In this document: piece by piece, positions 11,224-23,193 of the stretch
How the letters are laid out: each line of letters starts with the position of its first letter
Numbering within the stretch: position 1 is the stretch's first letter
Source: Allodiplogaster sudhausi
Lineage: Eukaryota > Nematoda > Chromadorea > Rhabditida > Diplogasteridae
Direction: 5' to 3'
Assembly: GCA_945643635.1 (NCBI GenBank)
Contig: CALZFC010000248.1
Span: 4,126,001-4,190,000 of the forward strand
Length of the DNA: 64,000 bases
Notes under the pieces: model-generated
The model's database searches: none
Seen by the model: only the letters and a program-made list of their open reading frames with translations
What the model was told of the DNA's origin: nothing
Made by a program: the position numbers and the translations under genes

Positions 11224-13564
11224 TTAGATGAGCTCGAGAGTCCGCTCGAACAGCGCCTCCTTCAGCTCGCTCGAGAAATCGCCGTACTCGTTCTTTCTCT
11301 TGAGTACAATGACCTCATCGACCGACTGGATCTTGTTCAGGCAGATATACTGAAAGGAGATATGTACCGGATACTAAATACAATGTAAGAGAAATATTTT
11401 TCGAACGAAACGAATAATATTAAGTAATAATAATAATTTAAATAGCCTTGTTTATTGTATGATTTTTGTTTTACCAGTTACATGTTTATAGCGATATGTA
11501 TTTTAATACATTTAAAAATGAAGTACGCACCTGAAGACGGTCCAGTCTGTACTGGTCAGACAAGCGCAGCTTCTTAGCGAGAGGGATCTTTTCGCTATCC
11601 GGCCCTCGCAGGAACTCCTCGCACGATTTCATCACCACTTGAATGCTGAAGCGGTCGGCCAAGCAAAGAAGATATTCGACTGTTTCCACTGAAAGATCAT
11701 TTAAAACCTCTAATCAATATAGCATTAAAGAACACTTATAGACATGTTAAATTCTATGTTATGTTAATAGTGCATCACATTCAACTGAATAAGACAGTGT
11801 GATATTGACGTTTATTTTCCTTTGTATTTGCCTCATTCTTGATCTTACATATTTTTGCCTGAATACACTTCTTGCTGGCATCACATAATTGCTGCAATCG
11901 AACTGCAGATGAAAATAATGAACCTGTGACTGGTTTGCGTGACGGGAAGACGACATGAAGAAGTTCGACGAACTCGTCGTACTTGACGTCCGGAAGCGGA
12001 ATTTCCTTCTTCTCTTTCTCGGCAAACTCCGAGAAGAACATCGAGTTGAAGACAGGCGAGTGGTACGCGAGGTACTGAAATAATTACATTATGATTTATT
12101 TAGTTTTGGAGAATATAGGATCTGAAGAAAGAAGCAGTTCAAACTTGTATTAATTCATAATCGTGACAAGGATTGGAGCAAATAAAAACTAATAAATTTA
12201 AGGAAGAGATGACTTTTGTGAGAAGACATGAGCATATAGTTCAGTATAACAATTTTTCCCTTTTATGTCAAGGTAAATGAAGAGAAAACGTACCGCCTTG
12301 CAGACATGAAGTGGCTTCTCCTCCACGATGAGAGCGACGTTCGTGAGATTCGGCTGAGGAGCCGTGAAGTCGCAGAGAGTCGACCCACTGAAAAGGTAAA
12401 TCATCATTACAGAAAATGCAGAATATATAAATGGTAACTTTTTCATTTAGCTTAGTCTCGAAAATAGTATTTTGAGAGAACTTTAAAATGCACAAGCGAA
12501 AATTGTAATGAAAAATCTTAAATCGAAAGAAAAAAATCAATAACATACGGCATGCCGACGACTTTTGTGACGGTGATCGTCGCCTCGACCATGACTCCGC
12601 CGTCCTCTTCGCGGATGAAGCCATTCTCAGGGTCCAGCACCTTATCCCACGCGATGAAAGAATGATATCCCCAACCATTTTGTGTGGTGGTGGGGAAAGT
12701 GTTCACAAACTGAAAACATGTATTTCACATAAATGAGATGGAGTTCGATAGCAGTGACTCGCTTCTATATTCAATTATTCTAATGACTATGGGTTCCTTT
12801 CTTAGCTGGAACCACTCCCCACTGAAGCACGCAACTGATTACCGCAAATCCGTGAACATCAGGGTTTGCAAATCCACGGCCGGAGGGCAGTAACTTCGTA
12901 TCGTGAAATTCAGAATACACCGATTTTGTACATGCTGCTAATGTTGAATATATGCAACGCATTGGAAAAACTCTGTTCATAACCACACTAACGGGTCCGC
13001 GGCTGTGCGACTTCTGGCCGACCTTCTGCGACAAAAGATTGAAGATTACGGAAGCTTCGCAGCTCCACTGCGGACTCTTGTTGTCATCGTTGCAGTAGAC
13101 AAAGAAGGAAAACTGCTTGATGTCTGAGGTGCGCTTCGAGCACTCCGACTGTACTGCCAAGCTCCTGCAATTTAAAGATTCTTAAAAACACTATATAACA
13201 CCATTTGAATGAAACATCCTCAAGGTTTTTGTTAGGGAAATCGCTGCTGTGCAAATAGCTTATATAATTGACATTTAAAAAGCCAAACATACCATGGCAT
13301 GTTGGCGATGGAGACAACTGGCGACCGGACGCGCGTCTCCAGCTCGGCGAGTTTCGGCACATCGAAGCGAATCTTGCCGACAGAAATCGGATTATCGGAT
13401 TTTTCTGCAATTTGCCGACGAAATATATTAAGACATGCCAAACTTTGAAAAAATGAAAACAGCAATTAAGAAGCAGTAGCAAGGAATCATCTAATTGTAA
13501 GACTTGGAAACAATATAGAAAATTACGAGAGAAAACCTAATGAAAAAATGGGCATACCTGACAT
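11224..13564 (-). CDS. MATH-BTB protein M5, intact (326 aa)
   Basis: Complete: E1 13564-13558, E2 13404-13293, E3 13164-12993, E4 12709-12549, E5 12387-12294, E6 12074-11924, E7 11688-11531, E8 11349-11224; 981 coding bases, no frame breaks. It begins MSEKSDNPISVGKIRFDVPK, because the E2 acceptor is one codon variant from the MSGK start of its neighbours. E4 has one extra codon (FVNTFPTTTQNGWGYHSF). BTB reads NVALIVEEKPLHVCKA, then YLAYHSPVFNSMFFSEF. E7 is the most diverged among the intact copies (VEYLLCLADRFSIQVVMKSC). The tail reads YICLNKIQSVDEV and ends LFERTLELI. A likely functional CUL3 adaptor paralogue. Confidence 0.88.
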
Positions 13565-13599
13565 GTCGCTGCAGACGATGGAGGTTAACTCGGAACGAT

Positions 13600-14107
13600 C
13601 TGGAACGAAACAAAAGGAATTCAGCAACAATGCTCCCAGCAGCAAAGGATTATGATTTCTCTCGTATCAATCAGCTCACAAACAGCTACTTGATAATGCA
13701 ATTTTGGTGGAAATATTTAAAACTTCAGAAAGAAGAAGATCAAATAGTAAATAAAGGCCCATGTCAGGCATACGGAAGATATTCACCGAATTGACCCTAT
13801 CACATCGTCTAAATATGACGAAAATTTTATCGAATGGAAAGTTGCTCATTCGAACGAGTCAAGCAAGTTAGGGCTTATGAGGTTACACAATGGGCCCATT
13901 TTGCAAAGGGAGCAGTATTCTTCAATTTAAGGCAGTAAATGTAAAAAAGGATGATTACGGATCTCCTCGTAATGTTAAGAGGTTAACTAATCAATAAATG
14001 AAAAGGATAAAGTGAGAGAGTGCGAGAACTCTCTCACTTTGAAAAGGGGAGAGGAATCGCAGTTCTACTTGGGGGAAGGAGTTTGGGAGGAGGAGGGGGA
14101 GAAAAGC
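13600..14107 (-). promoter_or_regulatory. Intergenic module between M6 end and M5 start
   Basis: Noncoding. The shared block is at about 13745-13960, and a TTTCGTTCCAG acceptor-like site lies directly before E1 of M5. A short inverted GAGAGAG/CTCTCTC pair flanks about 14010-14038. Confidence 0.45.
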
Positions 14108-14376
14108 TCAGCTCAGCTCGAGAATCCTCTCGCCCAGCGTCGCCTTCGTTTTGTCCGTGAGGTCGAAGTACCCCTTCTGCGCCTTGAGCACCTTGACGTC
14201 GTCAATCGACTTGAGCGAATTGAAACAGACGGACTGAATAGTACAACCATCATCTTTAGCATATCAGGTGTTGTATCCCACTTCGGAACAAAATAAATAT
14301 AAGCCTCGTGAAAGGGAAATTTTAAAAACGTTAACATCGGCCAAGCTCAAAATTAAAGGTTTCGAAAACTGCGGGC

Positions 14377-14825
14377 CGGGCTCACGGAGGGTACGGGTCA
14401 TACAAATTCTTCCGGTTTGAGAGCACACCAAATCCGTGTTGCGCCCGTTTCATGCGTCGCGGCTAGGCAAAGCATATAGCTCTCCTCCAAATGCATCGAT
14501 CGAAGTGATCTAAACTCCCTCCAAAAGTTACCGTAATATGTGGTCATTAATTTGAAAATTTAGGCAACTCCCTCCAAAAGTTACCGTAATATGTGGTCAT
14601 TAATTTGAAAATTTAGGCAACTCCCTCCAAAAGTTACCGTAATATGTGGTCATTAATTTGAAAATTCTGGCAACTGGCAATTTGCCAGCAATTTCACCTT
14701 CGCTAATGATTTTGAAGTTCCGTTCCTTTTGTGTCACACAATACGATTGTGGAAAACTTAAGAAATTTACAGTTCGACGCACCAAAATTCTCTCAAACCG
14801 GAAGGGGGTACCCTCCGTGCGGGCT
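14377..14825. mobile_element. Inverted-repeat element with internal tandem triplication
   Basis: The left end CACGGAGGGTAC (14383-14394) and right end GTACCCTCCGTG (14808-14819) are perfect inverted repeats. A second inverted pair lies inside: CTTCCGGTTTGAGAG on the left, CTCTCAAACCGGAAG at 14790-14804. CGGGCT directly flanks both ends (14377-14382 and 14820-14825), a probable 6-bp target duplication. No protein is encoded. It lies in the E7-E8 intron of M6, within sequence that continues as GAGATTTTGG in paralogues. Confidence 0.8.
14513..14671. repeat. 53-bp tandem repeat, 3 copies
   Basis: Units start at 14513, 14566 and 14619, each containing CTCCCTCCAAAAGTTACCGT and ATATGTGGTCATTAATTTG. 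The copies are almost identical; the third diverges only at its end (AAATTCTGG). The array is inside the inverted-repeat element. Confidence 0.95.
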
Positions 14826-16080
14826 GACAATGAGATTTTGGTTACAATGAGTGGGTCGACCCAAAAAAAGTTACGTAAGTTGGTCCGTGTTGCATCTGTT
14901 CAGTGTTCTGCTGAATTTCCAGCGATACATATGTATCCATCAAAAGAAGTATTCACCTGAAGACTGGTCAGTCTGTACTGGTCAGACCAGCGCAGCTTCT
15001 TCGCGAGTGAAATCTCCTCGCTGTCCCGCCCTCGCAGGAAGTCCTCACATGAACGCAAAACGACTTGCATGCTGAAGCGGTCGGCCAAGCGAAGAAGAGA
15101 CTCGACAGTGGCGACTGAAAGATTATCTTTAAACACTGATAAAACAACTCTGCCGGATATTAAAAAAAAAACATTTAATTCTGTTCCTATAATCCTCATT
15201 CTTTACTTTTTCTGTACAAATTTCTTACTAACATCCTATTCCGGCTGTTATCGAATAACAAACGAGAAGAAAGAACCCGTGACTGGTTTGCGAGACGGGA
15301 AGATGACGTGAAGAAGTTCCACGAACTCGTCGTACTTGACGTCCTCAAGTGGAATCTCAGTCTTTGCCTTCTCGGCAAACTCCGAGAAGAACAGCGAGTG
15401 GAAGAACGGCGAGTGGTAGGCGAGGTACTGAAATAACGGCATTTTATATAATTTTGATTAGTGAAGGATCTGAAGAAGGCACGCTGATCAAGACGTGAAG
15501 CATTAAATTGCTAAGGCATTTAACGAAGAGATTCTGAGGGCTTGAGCATACAATTTCAATGGCAAATGGTAAAATTAGGTAACAATGAAGAGTTATGATA
15601 CCGTCTTGGTGACATGCAGTGACTTCTCCTCGACGATGATAACGACGTCCGTGAGATTCGGCTGAGGGGCCGTGAAATCGCAGTGAGTCGACACACTGAA
15701 ACGAAAATAATTACTGCAAAAAATAGAGAACAGCAAACTTCTACTTTTTTCAATTAAATTACTCTCGAAATTATTATTTTGATAGAGACAAAAATTCACC
15801 ATAAAAAAATAACAAACAATTGCAATGAAATATCTTAAACCGAAACAATTAATTTTAACATAACATACGGCAAGCCGATGACTTTCGTGACGGTGATCGT
15901 CGCCTCGACCGTGACGCCGCCATCCTCTTCGCGGATGAAGCCATTCTTGGGGTCCAGCACCTGGTCCCACGCGAAGAATTTCGAAAATCCCCAGCTCATT
16001 CGATTGATGCTGTAGCTGTCTACACCCTGAAGACATCTAGTGTTGTTAATTGAAACGTAATTCGTTAGAACAGGCGATTC

Positions 16081-16292
16081 TTATAGATCCTCGGAAAGTG
16101 GAGTTGGGTGTGATAGGGCAGAGAGAGGTGGACAGAGATACGGCTATATCTTACATTGTCATAAACATGCTTGGGGAGCCTCCTAGGTGTTGGTTCTCTC
16201 AACACTCCTGTGTAGACATGCACTAGCAACCCCGTACCCTGAGGGGCTACAAGAATCATTGACGGGTTCAATTGGTTCACCCGAGGCTATAA
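16081..16292. mobile_element. Possible short inverted-repeat insertion
   Basis: The sequence between the family-conserved flanks TTAGAACAGGC and GTCTCTTCTAAATAC is absent from other units. Its ends, TTATAGATCCTCGG and CCGAGGCTATAA, are imperfect inverted repeats. No clear target duplication was found. Confidence 0.45.
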
Positions 16293-17187
16293 CAGTCTCT
16301 TCTAAATACTAATCAAGACAATTGCTTTATTTATCCGCTAGAACCACTCATCGTGAGCATCTAATGGTTTGAGAATTTGCGGCCTAATGAGTATTAATTC
16401 ATATATCGTAAAGGAGAAATTGCACCAATTTTGAGCGTGCTGCTAATAACGAATATTTACAACACTGTGGGGAAACTCTGTTCACGACTACACTAACCGT
16501 TTCGCGGCTGTGCGACTTCTGGCCGACCTTCGGCGACAGCAGACAGAAGGTTGCGGAAGCTTCGCAGCTCCAGTGTGGGCCCTGGTCGGCCTCGTGGCAG
16601 TGGACGAAGACGGCAAAATACTTGGCGTTCGAGGGTTCCTTCACTGTCGGCTTCACAACCAAACACCTGAAAGAATATTTAGAGATTCTTAGGGCGGCAC
16701 AAGTTGAGGAACATTCCTCAGATAGGCAAGTTAGCAAAATGATTTGGGCCAACAAATTGTCTGCCCAGCTCTTAAATTCTGCATAATTTAGTTGTATTCT
16801 CAATATGTTTGCTTGAGTTGCGAAATCGCTACCTTGCAAGACTCTTATGAATTGACATAAAACAAAGATAAACATTCCATGGGATGTTGGCGATGGAGAC
16901 ATCCGGCGACTGGACGCTCGTCTGCAGCTCGACCAGATTCGGCACCTCCAGGCTAATCTTGCTCACCGCAATCGGATTATCATCTTTTCCTGCAATTTGG
17001 TGACGGTATGTTCAAAAGGAACAATAAATTTATAAAATTTGAAAATATTTCAAGAACAAAAAAGAAATGGCAACAAGGAATCATATAAGGCTTAGAAACA
17101 AAATATAAAAATACGAGAGAGAAACTAATTAAAACATGGGCATACCTGACATGTCGTTGCAACTGCTGGAGGTTAAGTCGGAATTAT

Positions 17188-17584
17188 CTAAAAGGAAACA
17201 AGAAGGAGCCAACAGGAGTAACTCCAGCAAATGATAATGATTTCTCGCCTATCAGACCACCTATTTGAAAATAAAATCTGGTGTAAACATTTAATAGTTC
17301 GGCAAGAAGAATATCAATTGATAAATAATGGCCTGCGACAGGCTTATGGCTGATATTCACCGAATTTAACATATCATTTCATATCGTCTAAATATTGCAG
17401 AAAATTTATCGAATGGACGTTGTTAAATCGAACGACTCATTTTTGCGGGTTACATACATAAAAGGCACGCACATATTGCTAAATGAGCAATATTTTTTTT
17501 TAATTTAAGGCAATAAGTCATAATAAATAAATAAAAAGGTTTGAAGGGGGGAGTCTCGACGAGGGCAGGAAGATGCCCATCCAA
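17188..17584 (-). promoter_or_regulatory. Intergenic module between M7 end and M6 start
   Basis: Noncoding. The shared upstream block is at about 17260-17500. Confidence 0.4.
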
Positions 17585-17872
17585 TTAGACGATCTCGAGA
17601 ATCCGCTCGAACAGCGCCTCCTTCAGCTCGAAAAGGATGGATTACGAATAGGAATCTGACATTTAAAAAATCTGACCCAAAATTCAAGAGATCGACAAAT
17701 GAAGCCGGGCAGAGATTTTGAGTGCATCTCTGTTCATTGGTCTGCAGGTTTTCCCACTACATGTTTCAAAAGGAATTATGCACCTGAAGGCTGTCCAGTC
17801 TGTACTGGTCAGACAAGAGCAGCTTCTTCGCGAGAGGAATTTCCTCGCTGTACGGCACTCGCAGGAACTCTT

Positions 17873-18280
17873 CGCACGAACAGAGGTGCACGCGGGCCCA
17901 AATTTTTTGGGCCGGCCCGGCCCTTCTGGCCCAAAATCTCGGCCCGGCCCAGCCCGCCGTTTTAGGGCCCTGGAATTTTGGGTCCGGGGCGGCCCGCTCC
18001 GGCCCGATTTTCAAATACGTCTAATTTCAATTTCTAATTCGTAATTTTCTTAGCGAAAATTTTTTTCTTCTAACTTGCCGTTCACAAGGCTTCTCATTTA
18101 CTTCATTCTGAAAAGGAATACAACCCCCGAGCTACAATATTATGTATGAGCAATAAGAATTCGCTGTCATAAGCATTTTCGTTTGCAAATTTTTGAAAAT
18201 CGGGCCCATTCGGGCTCAGGGCCGGCCCTAAAAGGAGGGCCATAGCTTGGGCCCGGGCCGCGTGCAGCTCTGCGCACGAA
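17873..18280. mobile_element. hAT-like element inserted in a coding exon
   Basis: The 392-bp element at 17881-18272 is flanked by the exact 8-bp duplication CGCACGAA (17873-17880 and 18273-18280). Its ends are inverted: CAGAGGTGCACGCGGGCCC on the left, and a right end whose complement starts CAGAGCTGCACGCGG. The interior is very GC-rich near the ends (GGGCCGGCCCGG) and AT-rich in the middle, with no transposase. It interrupts the HSCEEFL codons of E7 in M7. Removing it and one duplication restores the family sequence. Confidence 0.93.
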
Positions 18281-19283
18281 TGCAGCACGATTTGCATGCT
18301 GAATCGGTCGGCCAAGCGAAGAAGAGACTCGACCGTGGCGACCGAAAAATTATTCTAAACTCTAATCAATCTCCAATAAAAGAACTTCTATGAAACCTTA
18401 TAAATATCTTAATACGTTAAGTCTGCATCACATTCAAATGAATAAGAAGACTCGGAATTACGTTACCTTTTCTGTAATCCCTGTTCTTCGTCTTACAAAT
18501 TTTTCGTTTACAAACTTCTTACATATTATTACCGAGCTACAACAGATGAAAATATAGAACCTGTGACCGGTTTGCGAGACGGGAAATTGACGTGAAGAAG
18601 TTCGACGAACTCGTCGTACTTGATGTCCGGAAGTGGAATCTCCTCCTTTGCATTCTCGGCAAATTCCGAAAAGAACATGGAGTGGAAAACCGGCGAGTGG
18701 AAGGCGAGGTACTGAAATAATGAAATTGTATTTTGAAGATTTGATTTAAAAAAATTTTTTCACGAGACACGAAACAACAAAAGGCTAATACATTTAAGGA
18801 AGAGATTTCTTTCATGAGGCTTTGAACATAGTAGAAGAATTTTATCATTTGCAAAAAGTTTTCTTTGTAAATTATAAACTTGGATAGCGTTAAAGAGATA
18901 TGATACCGTCTTGCTGACGTTCAGTGACTTCTCCTCCACGATGAGAGCGACGTCCGTAAGATCCGGCTGAGGGGACGTGAAGTCACAGAGAGTCGACACA
19001 CTGAAAAAGTAAATAATTACTACCATAGCATAGAATGGGGCGCTCAAAAACCCGAGAAAGGATGAGTGAAGGGAGGACAGACACTGTAAATTCATGTAAA
19101 ATATTGGTAACATTTTCGATTATATGTCGCTTGTGCACGTATTTTTGCTATTTTTAAAGGAAGGATGACTCATAATTTGTCTTGGCAGTGGGTTGTTAAG
19201 CTATGATTACTACGGATAACAAAGAACAGCAAATTGCGATTTGTAAAATAATTTAGTCATGAGATTAGTATTTTTGAGACTGA

Positions 19284-19284
19284 A

Positions 19285-19321
<37 letters not shown>

Positions 19322-19331
19322 GAGAGAGAAA
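19284..19331. repeat. (GA)n microsatellite
   Basis: Nearly pure GA run in the E4-E5 intron of M7. Confidence 0.95.
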
Positions 19332-20607
19332 CATAATACCAATGTATAAAAAGAAAAAAAATCACAAGCAATAATTGAAATGAAACATTTTAAATCGAAA
19401 AATTATTTTTACAATAACATACGGCAAGTCGATGATTTTTGTGACGGTGATCGTCGCCTCGAATACGACGCCGCCGTCCTCCTCGTGGATGAAGAAATTC
19501 GCAGGGTCCAGCGCCTCGTCCCAAGCAAGGAAGGCTGGAAATCCCCAGCTGCTGTCCTTTGTGTTGAAAGTTTGCACAACCTGAAGACGTGTATTGTGCA
19601 TAAATTAAATGTACTTCGATTGACTCTCTTCTATGTTCTAACCGAGACAAGCCTTATTTCTTCTGTAGAGGCACTTAACAGAAAGGGACCACTACTTAGC
19701 GGTAATTCGTGAGATTCTGATGGTTTACCAATTTATAGGCCGGCAATTTATGTATCGTATAATAGTAATTGCACTAATTTTGTACAGCCCATACAACACT
19801 TTTTTAGAAACTCTTTTCATGATAAACTAACCGTTTTGTCGCTGAGCGACTTCCCGACCTTCTGCGACAGCAGATTGAAGATTGCGGAAGCTTCACAGCT
19901 CCAGTGCGGACCCTTGTTAGCCTCGTTGCAGTAGACGTAGAAGGAAAAGTGCTTGATGTCCCAGGTGTCCTTTGAGCACTCCGTCTGCACAAAAATATAC
20001 CTGCAAGATCGTTTACAGTTTTTAACAATACTTGCTTCTCCCTGGGAGTAAGCAGCCCGTGCACTTCGACTCCACTTCCAAACACCTACAAGACTATTTA
20101 AAGATTCCTAACAACAGTTTTGTTTTCAATTTCACTCCAACTGCACAAAAATATACCATTTAATATCATTTAAGGATTCTTAAAAAACACTATTGGAAGA
20201 CTTACTCTCGATAAACTATCCCACTTTTTCGTGCCGGTTAAAGTTTCGGCCCGGACCTTTCATTTTGAGCACGAATTCATATACTTTTTTGTCTAAACAA
20301 AAATGTCAAATTTCGTTGCAACCTCAACACGTGTTGGGAAATCGCTACTGCGCTAATAACTCTTTATTAATTAACACACAAAAAGACAAGCATACCAAGG
20401 CATGTTGGCGATGTAGACAACCGGCGACTTGACTCGCGTTTCCAGCTCGGCCAAATTCGGCACCTCTAGGCGAATCTTGCCGACCGCAATGGGATTATCA
20501 GCTTTTCCTGCAATTTTGTGACGACATCTTCAAAGGAACACTAATGAGTTTATAATTGTCAAACTTACTAAGCATCATTTAAGACAAAGAACATCACTCT
20601 TCAAAAG

Positions 20608-22747
20608 GAACTCCTCGCACAAATGCAGCACGACTTGCACGTTGAAGCGGTCGGCCAAGCGAAGAAGAGGCTCAACCGTGAAAACTGAAATATCATTTTA
20701 AATTCATAACAACCTCTCGTAAAACAACCCTTATGGCATTTAAAATAATCTCTTTAAACGTTAATGCAGCATCATTTTCAAAGGTAGAAGAAGGGCCAGC
20801 ATGGCGTTTATTTTCCTTTTTCTCTAATTCTGATTCTTCGTCTTACATATTTTTTTAAGTAAACTTTTTATTGACATCCTATAACAATTGATATCGAACT
20901 TCAGAAGAAAATAATAAACCTGTGACCGCTTTGCGAGAAGGGAAGATGACATGAAGAAGTTCCACGAACTCGTCGTACTTGACGTCCAGAAGTGGACTTC
21001 TCGGCAAAGTCCGAGAAGAACATTGAGTCGAAGACAGGCGAGTGGTAGGCGAGAAACTGAAATAATAACATTTTTATTTATATATTCTGAGGAATACACG
21101 ATCTGAAGAAAGACTCTTAATTTCAAATTTTAAATACCTCATAATCGATAAGGGTGGGACAGTAGATATATGGCACGGAAATCAGTGTGGGGCACGTTTT
21201 CTACTAAAATGTTCGCCAAGAGCGTGGTAGGGACCTGAGGAGGTCCAAAATCAGTGTGGGTCTGTGAATTCTGCAGTACAATTTTAGTCATGACTTTTGT
21301 GAGAGCTTGAGCATTTATTTTAACAAGACAAAACTTTTCTTTTATTGTAATGATAATTGTAAAATTGGATTGGAATGAAGAAATAGGATACCGCCTTGCA
21401 GACATGAAGTGGCTTCTCCTCCACGATGAGAGCTACGTCGGTGCGATTCGGATGAGGGGCCGAGAAGTCGCAGAGAGTCGACACACAAAAAAGATTGCAT
21501 AAATACAATAGAGTAGCAAATGTAAGTGGCCACGAAGTGTAACCCTTTTAGTATATAAATTAGTAAGTTTGTGAAAGGAAAACCAATGTGTAAAAAGAAA
21601 ACATTTCACAACCGATAAAAGCATTGCAATATATAAAATTGAAAACAAAATTTAAAAAAAACTAGAAAATCACATACGGCAAGCCGACGACTTTTGTGAC
21701 TGTGATCGTTGCCTCGACCACGACGCCGCCATCATCTTCACGGATGAAGCCACTCTCCGGGTCGAGAACGTCGTCCCACTCGATGAAATCCGGATATCCC
21801 CAGCTGTTTTCCTTGGTGCTGTAGCTGTACACATCCTGAAGACTGTATAGTATAGTTCATGGTTCCGTGAACTTTCTTCACATGGCTTTATATTGCAAAG
21901 TATATTTTGAAATTAAATGAAACGCAGTTTGATGTCCAGAAGCTGATTACATTCATTAGACATACATTGAATGTAGTTCGATATCCCAGACTCTCTTCTA
22001 GATTCTTATCGAGACAATTAGGTTTTTTTTAACCTTGAACCGCTCCTGAACGAAGAGCATTACTCCTTCTCGACTACACTAACCGGTCCTTGGCTGTACG
22101 GCTTCTGGCCGACCTTCTGCGACAGCAGATTGAAGAATAGGTTAGCTTCGCAGCTCCAGTGCGGACTCTGGTCCGCCTCGTTGCAGTTGACGAAGAAGGA
22201 AAAATGTTTGGTTTCCGAGGTGCGCTTCGAGCACTCCGACTGCACCTCCAAACTCCTGCAAGATTGTATAAAGATTCTTACAATTAAGGTAGCATAATTT
22301 GAACGACTTATCCTCTGACAATGAGATAGCACAGTTTTTTTTTCGGGCCGTCCAAATTCTCTGCCCGGCCCTTTAATTCTGCATAATTTCTTTGAATCCT
22401 CAACACTTTTTATCTACTTCGTATAACCCACTTCAGTGCTTTTATAAATTGGCATATAAAGGCAAACATACCACGGCATGTTGGCAATGTAGACGTCGGG
22501 CGACTTGACGCTCGTCTTCAGCTCGGCAAGTCCAGGTGAATCTTCCCAACCGCAATAGTTCCTGCAATTTTTTAATGATATCTACGAAGGAATACAATAA
22601 AATCTCGAGATCCAAACTTTTCGAGAAAAGTAAACAACGAACCACTTATGACTAACATATCAGGCTATAAAAGATGGTGGTACCTTGGAAACAATATCGA
22701 AAACTACGAGAGAAAAAAAATTTAGAAAAAATTGGCATACCTGACAT
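20608..22747 (-). pseudogene. MATH-BTB pseudogene M8, 3' end deleted
   Basis: E1 22747-22741, E2 22561-22472, E3 22255-22084, E4 21835-21678, E5 21485-21392, E6 21056-20920, partial E7 20684-20608. E2 is 90 instead of 112 bases, which shifts frame and gives an early stop after about 16 residues (MSGTIAVGKIHLDLPS). The E5 acceptor has lost its AG. E6 lacks 14 bases (137 instead of 151), a second frameshift. E7 is cut after its first 77 bases, and E8 is absent. E3 (QSPHWSCEAN) and E4 (DFIEWDDVLDPESGF) remain well conserved. A degraded hAT-like fragment lies in the E5-E6 intron. Confidence 0.88.
21150..21290. mobile_element. Degraded copy related to the 34.8-kb hAT-like element
   Basis: GTGGTAGGGACCTGAGGAGG, then TCCAAAATCAGTGTGGGTCT, matches the interior of the element at 34798-34981 (GTGGGTAGGGCTTCGGGGAGG, then CCAAAAATCTGGGTGGGTCT). 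It replaces sequence between two family-conserved intron segments of M8. Terminal repeats are not recognisable. Confidence 0.6.
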
Positions 22748-22782
22748 GTCACTGCAGACGCTGAAGGTTAAGTCGGAACGAT

Positions 22783-23193
22783 CTGGAACGAAACAAAAAG
22801 GAATCAGCAATAGCAACTATCAGAAGCAAATACGACTTCTCATTTTTTCAGCTTACCCATTGAAAACGAAATTTTGGCGTAAATATTAAAGGTCGGCGAG
22901 AAGAATATTAATAAATAAAGGCCCATGTCAGGCATACGGCAGATATTCACCGAATATATCCCATCATTTCACATCGTTTAAATATGACGGAAATATTTAT
23001 CGAATGAAAAGTTTCTAATTCGAGCGAGTCAAGATAGGGCTTCTAAGGTCAAACAAGTGGCACACACTGTTTAATAAGCAACATTCTTCAAATTAAGGCA
23101 ATAAATAAAAAAAGACTTGGGGGACCGAAAAAAAGACCGAAAAAATACGCTTTGTTTTCTGGCATTGAAAGCTCTGTTAACGACCACACTAAC
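22783..23193 (-). promoter_or_regulatory. Intergenic module upstream of M8
   Basis: The shared block lies at about 22840-23110. After ACTTGGGGGA (about 23125) the expected 3' end of the next unit is missing, and sequence leading into E3 of M9 follows instead, marking a deletion. Confidence 0.45.

Larger units (their letters stand above)
14108..17152 (-). pseudogene. MATH-BTB unit M6, open exons but broken E2 donor
   Basis: E1 17152-17146, E2 16989-16878, E3 16666-16498, E4 16026-15869, E5 15695-15602, E6 15427-15277, E7 15114-14957, E8 14233-14108. Every exon is open and of a compatible length. The donor after E2, GGTATG in M5, is GGAATG here (GT to GA, at 16876-16877). The nearest alternative GT, four bases on, would shift the frame. 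E3 is unusual in beginning CLVVKPTVKEPSNAKYF and contains QGPHWSCEAS. BTB reads LTDVVIIVEEKSLHVTK, then YLAYHSPFFHSLFFSEF. The E7-E8 intron carries an inverted-repeat element (14383-14819). One base change separates it from an active gene, so it may have died recently, or the site may be a sequence error. Confidence 0.7.
17585..20507 (-). pseudogene. MATH-BTB pseudogene M7, headless, with transposon in E7
   Basis: Open exons: E2 20507-20396, E3 20000-19832, E4 19580-19423, E5 19000-18907, E6 18711-18561. Defects: E1 with the start codon is gone, because a deletion joins the region upstream of E2 to the E7 exon of M8 at about 20606. E7 (18351-17784) is split by a 392-bp hAT-like insertion, and its acceptor is CGG instead of CAG. 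E8 keeps only its 3' end (about 17585-17630, ending RILEIV then stop) and runs into intron sequence. Fragments resembling the 5' end of E3 recur at about 20060-20092 and 20148-20160, so this spot has rearranged repeatedly. E2 and its flanks (about 20300-20590) are nearly identical to M3 (about 7660-7960). Confidence 0.88.

Noticed and set aside
16065..16280. 71-residue minus-strand frame (MILVAPQGTGLLVHVYTG) as a gene
   Set aside because: Lies within a likely short inverted-repeat insertion, has no splice context and no known domain.
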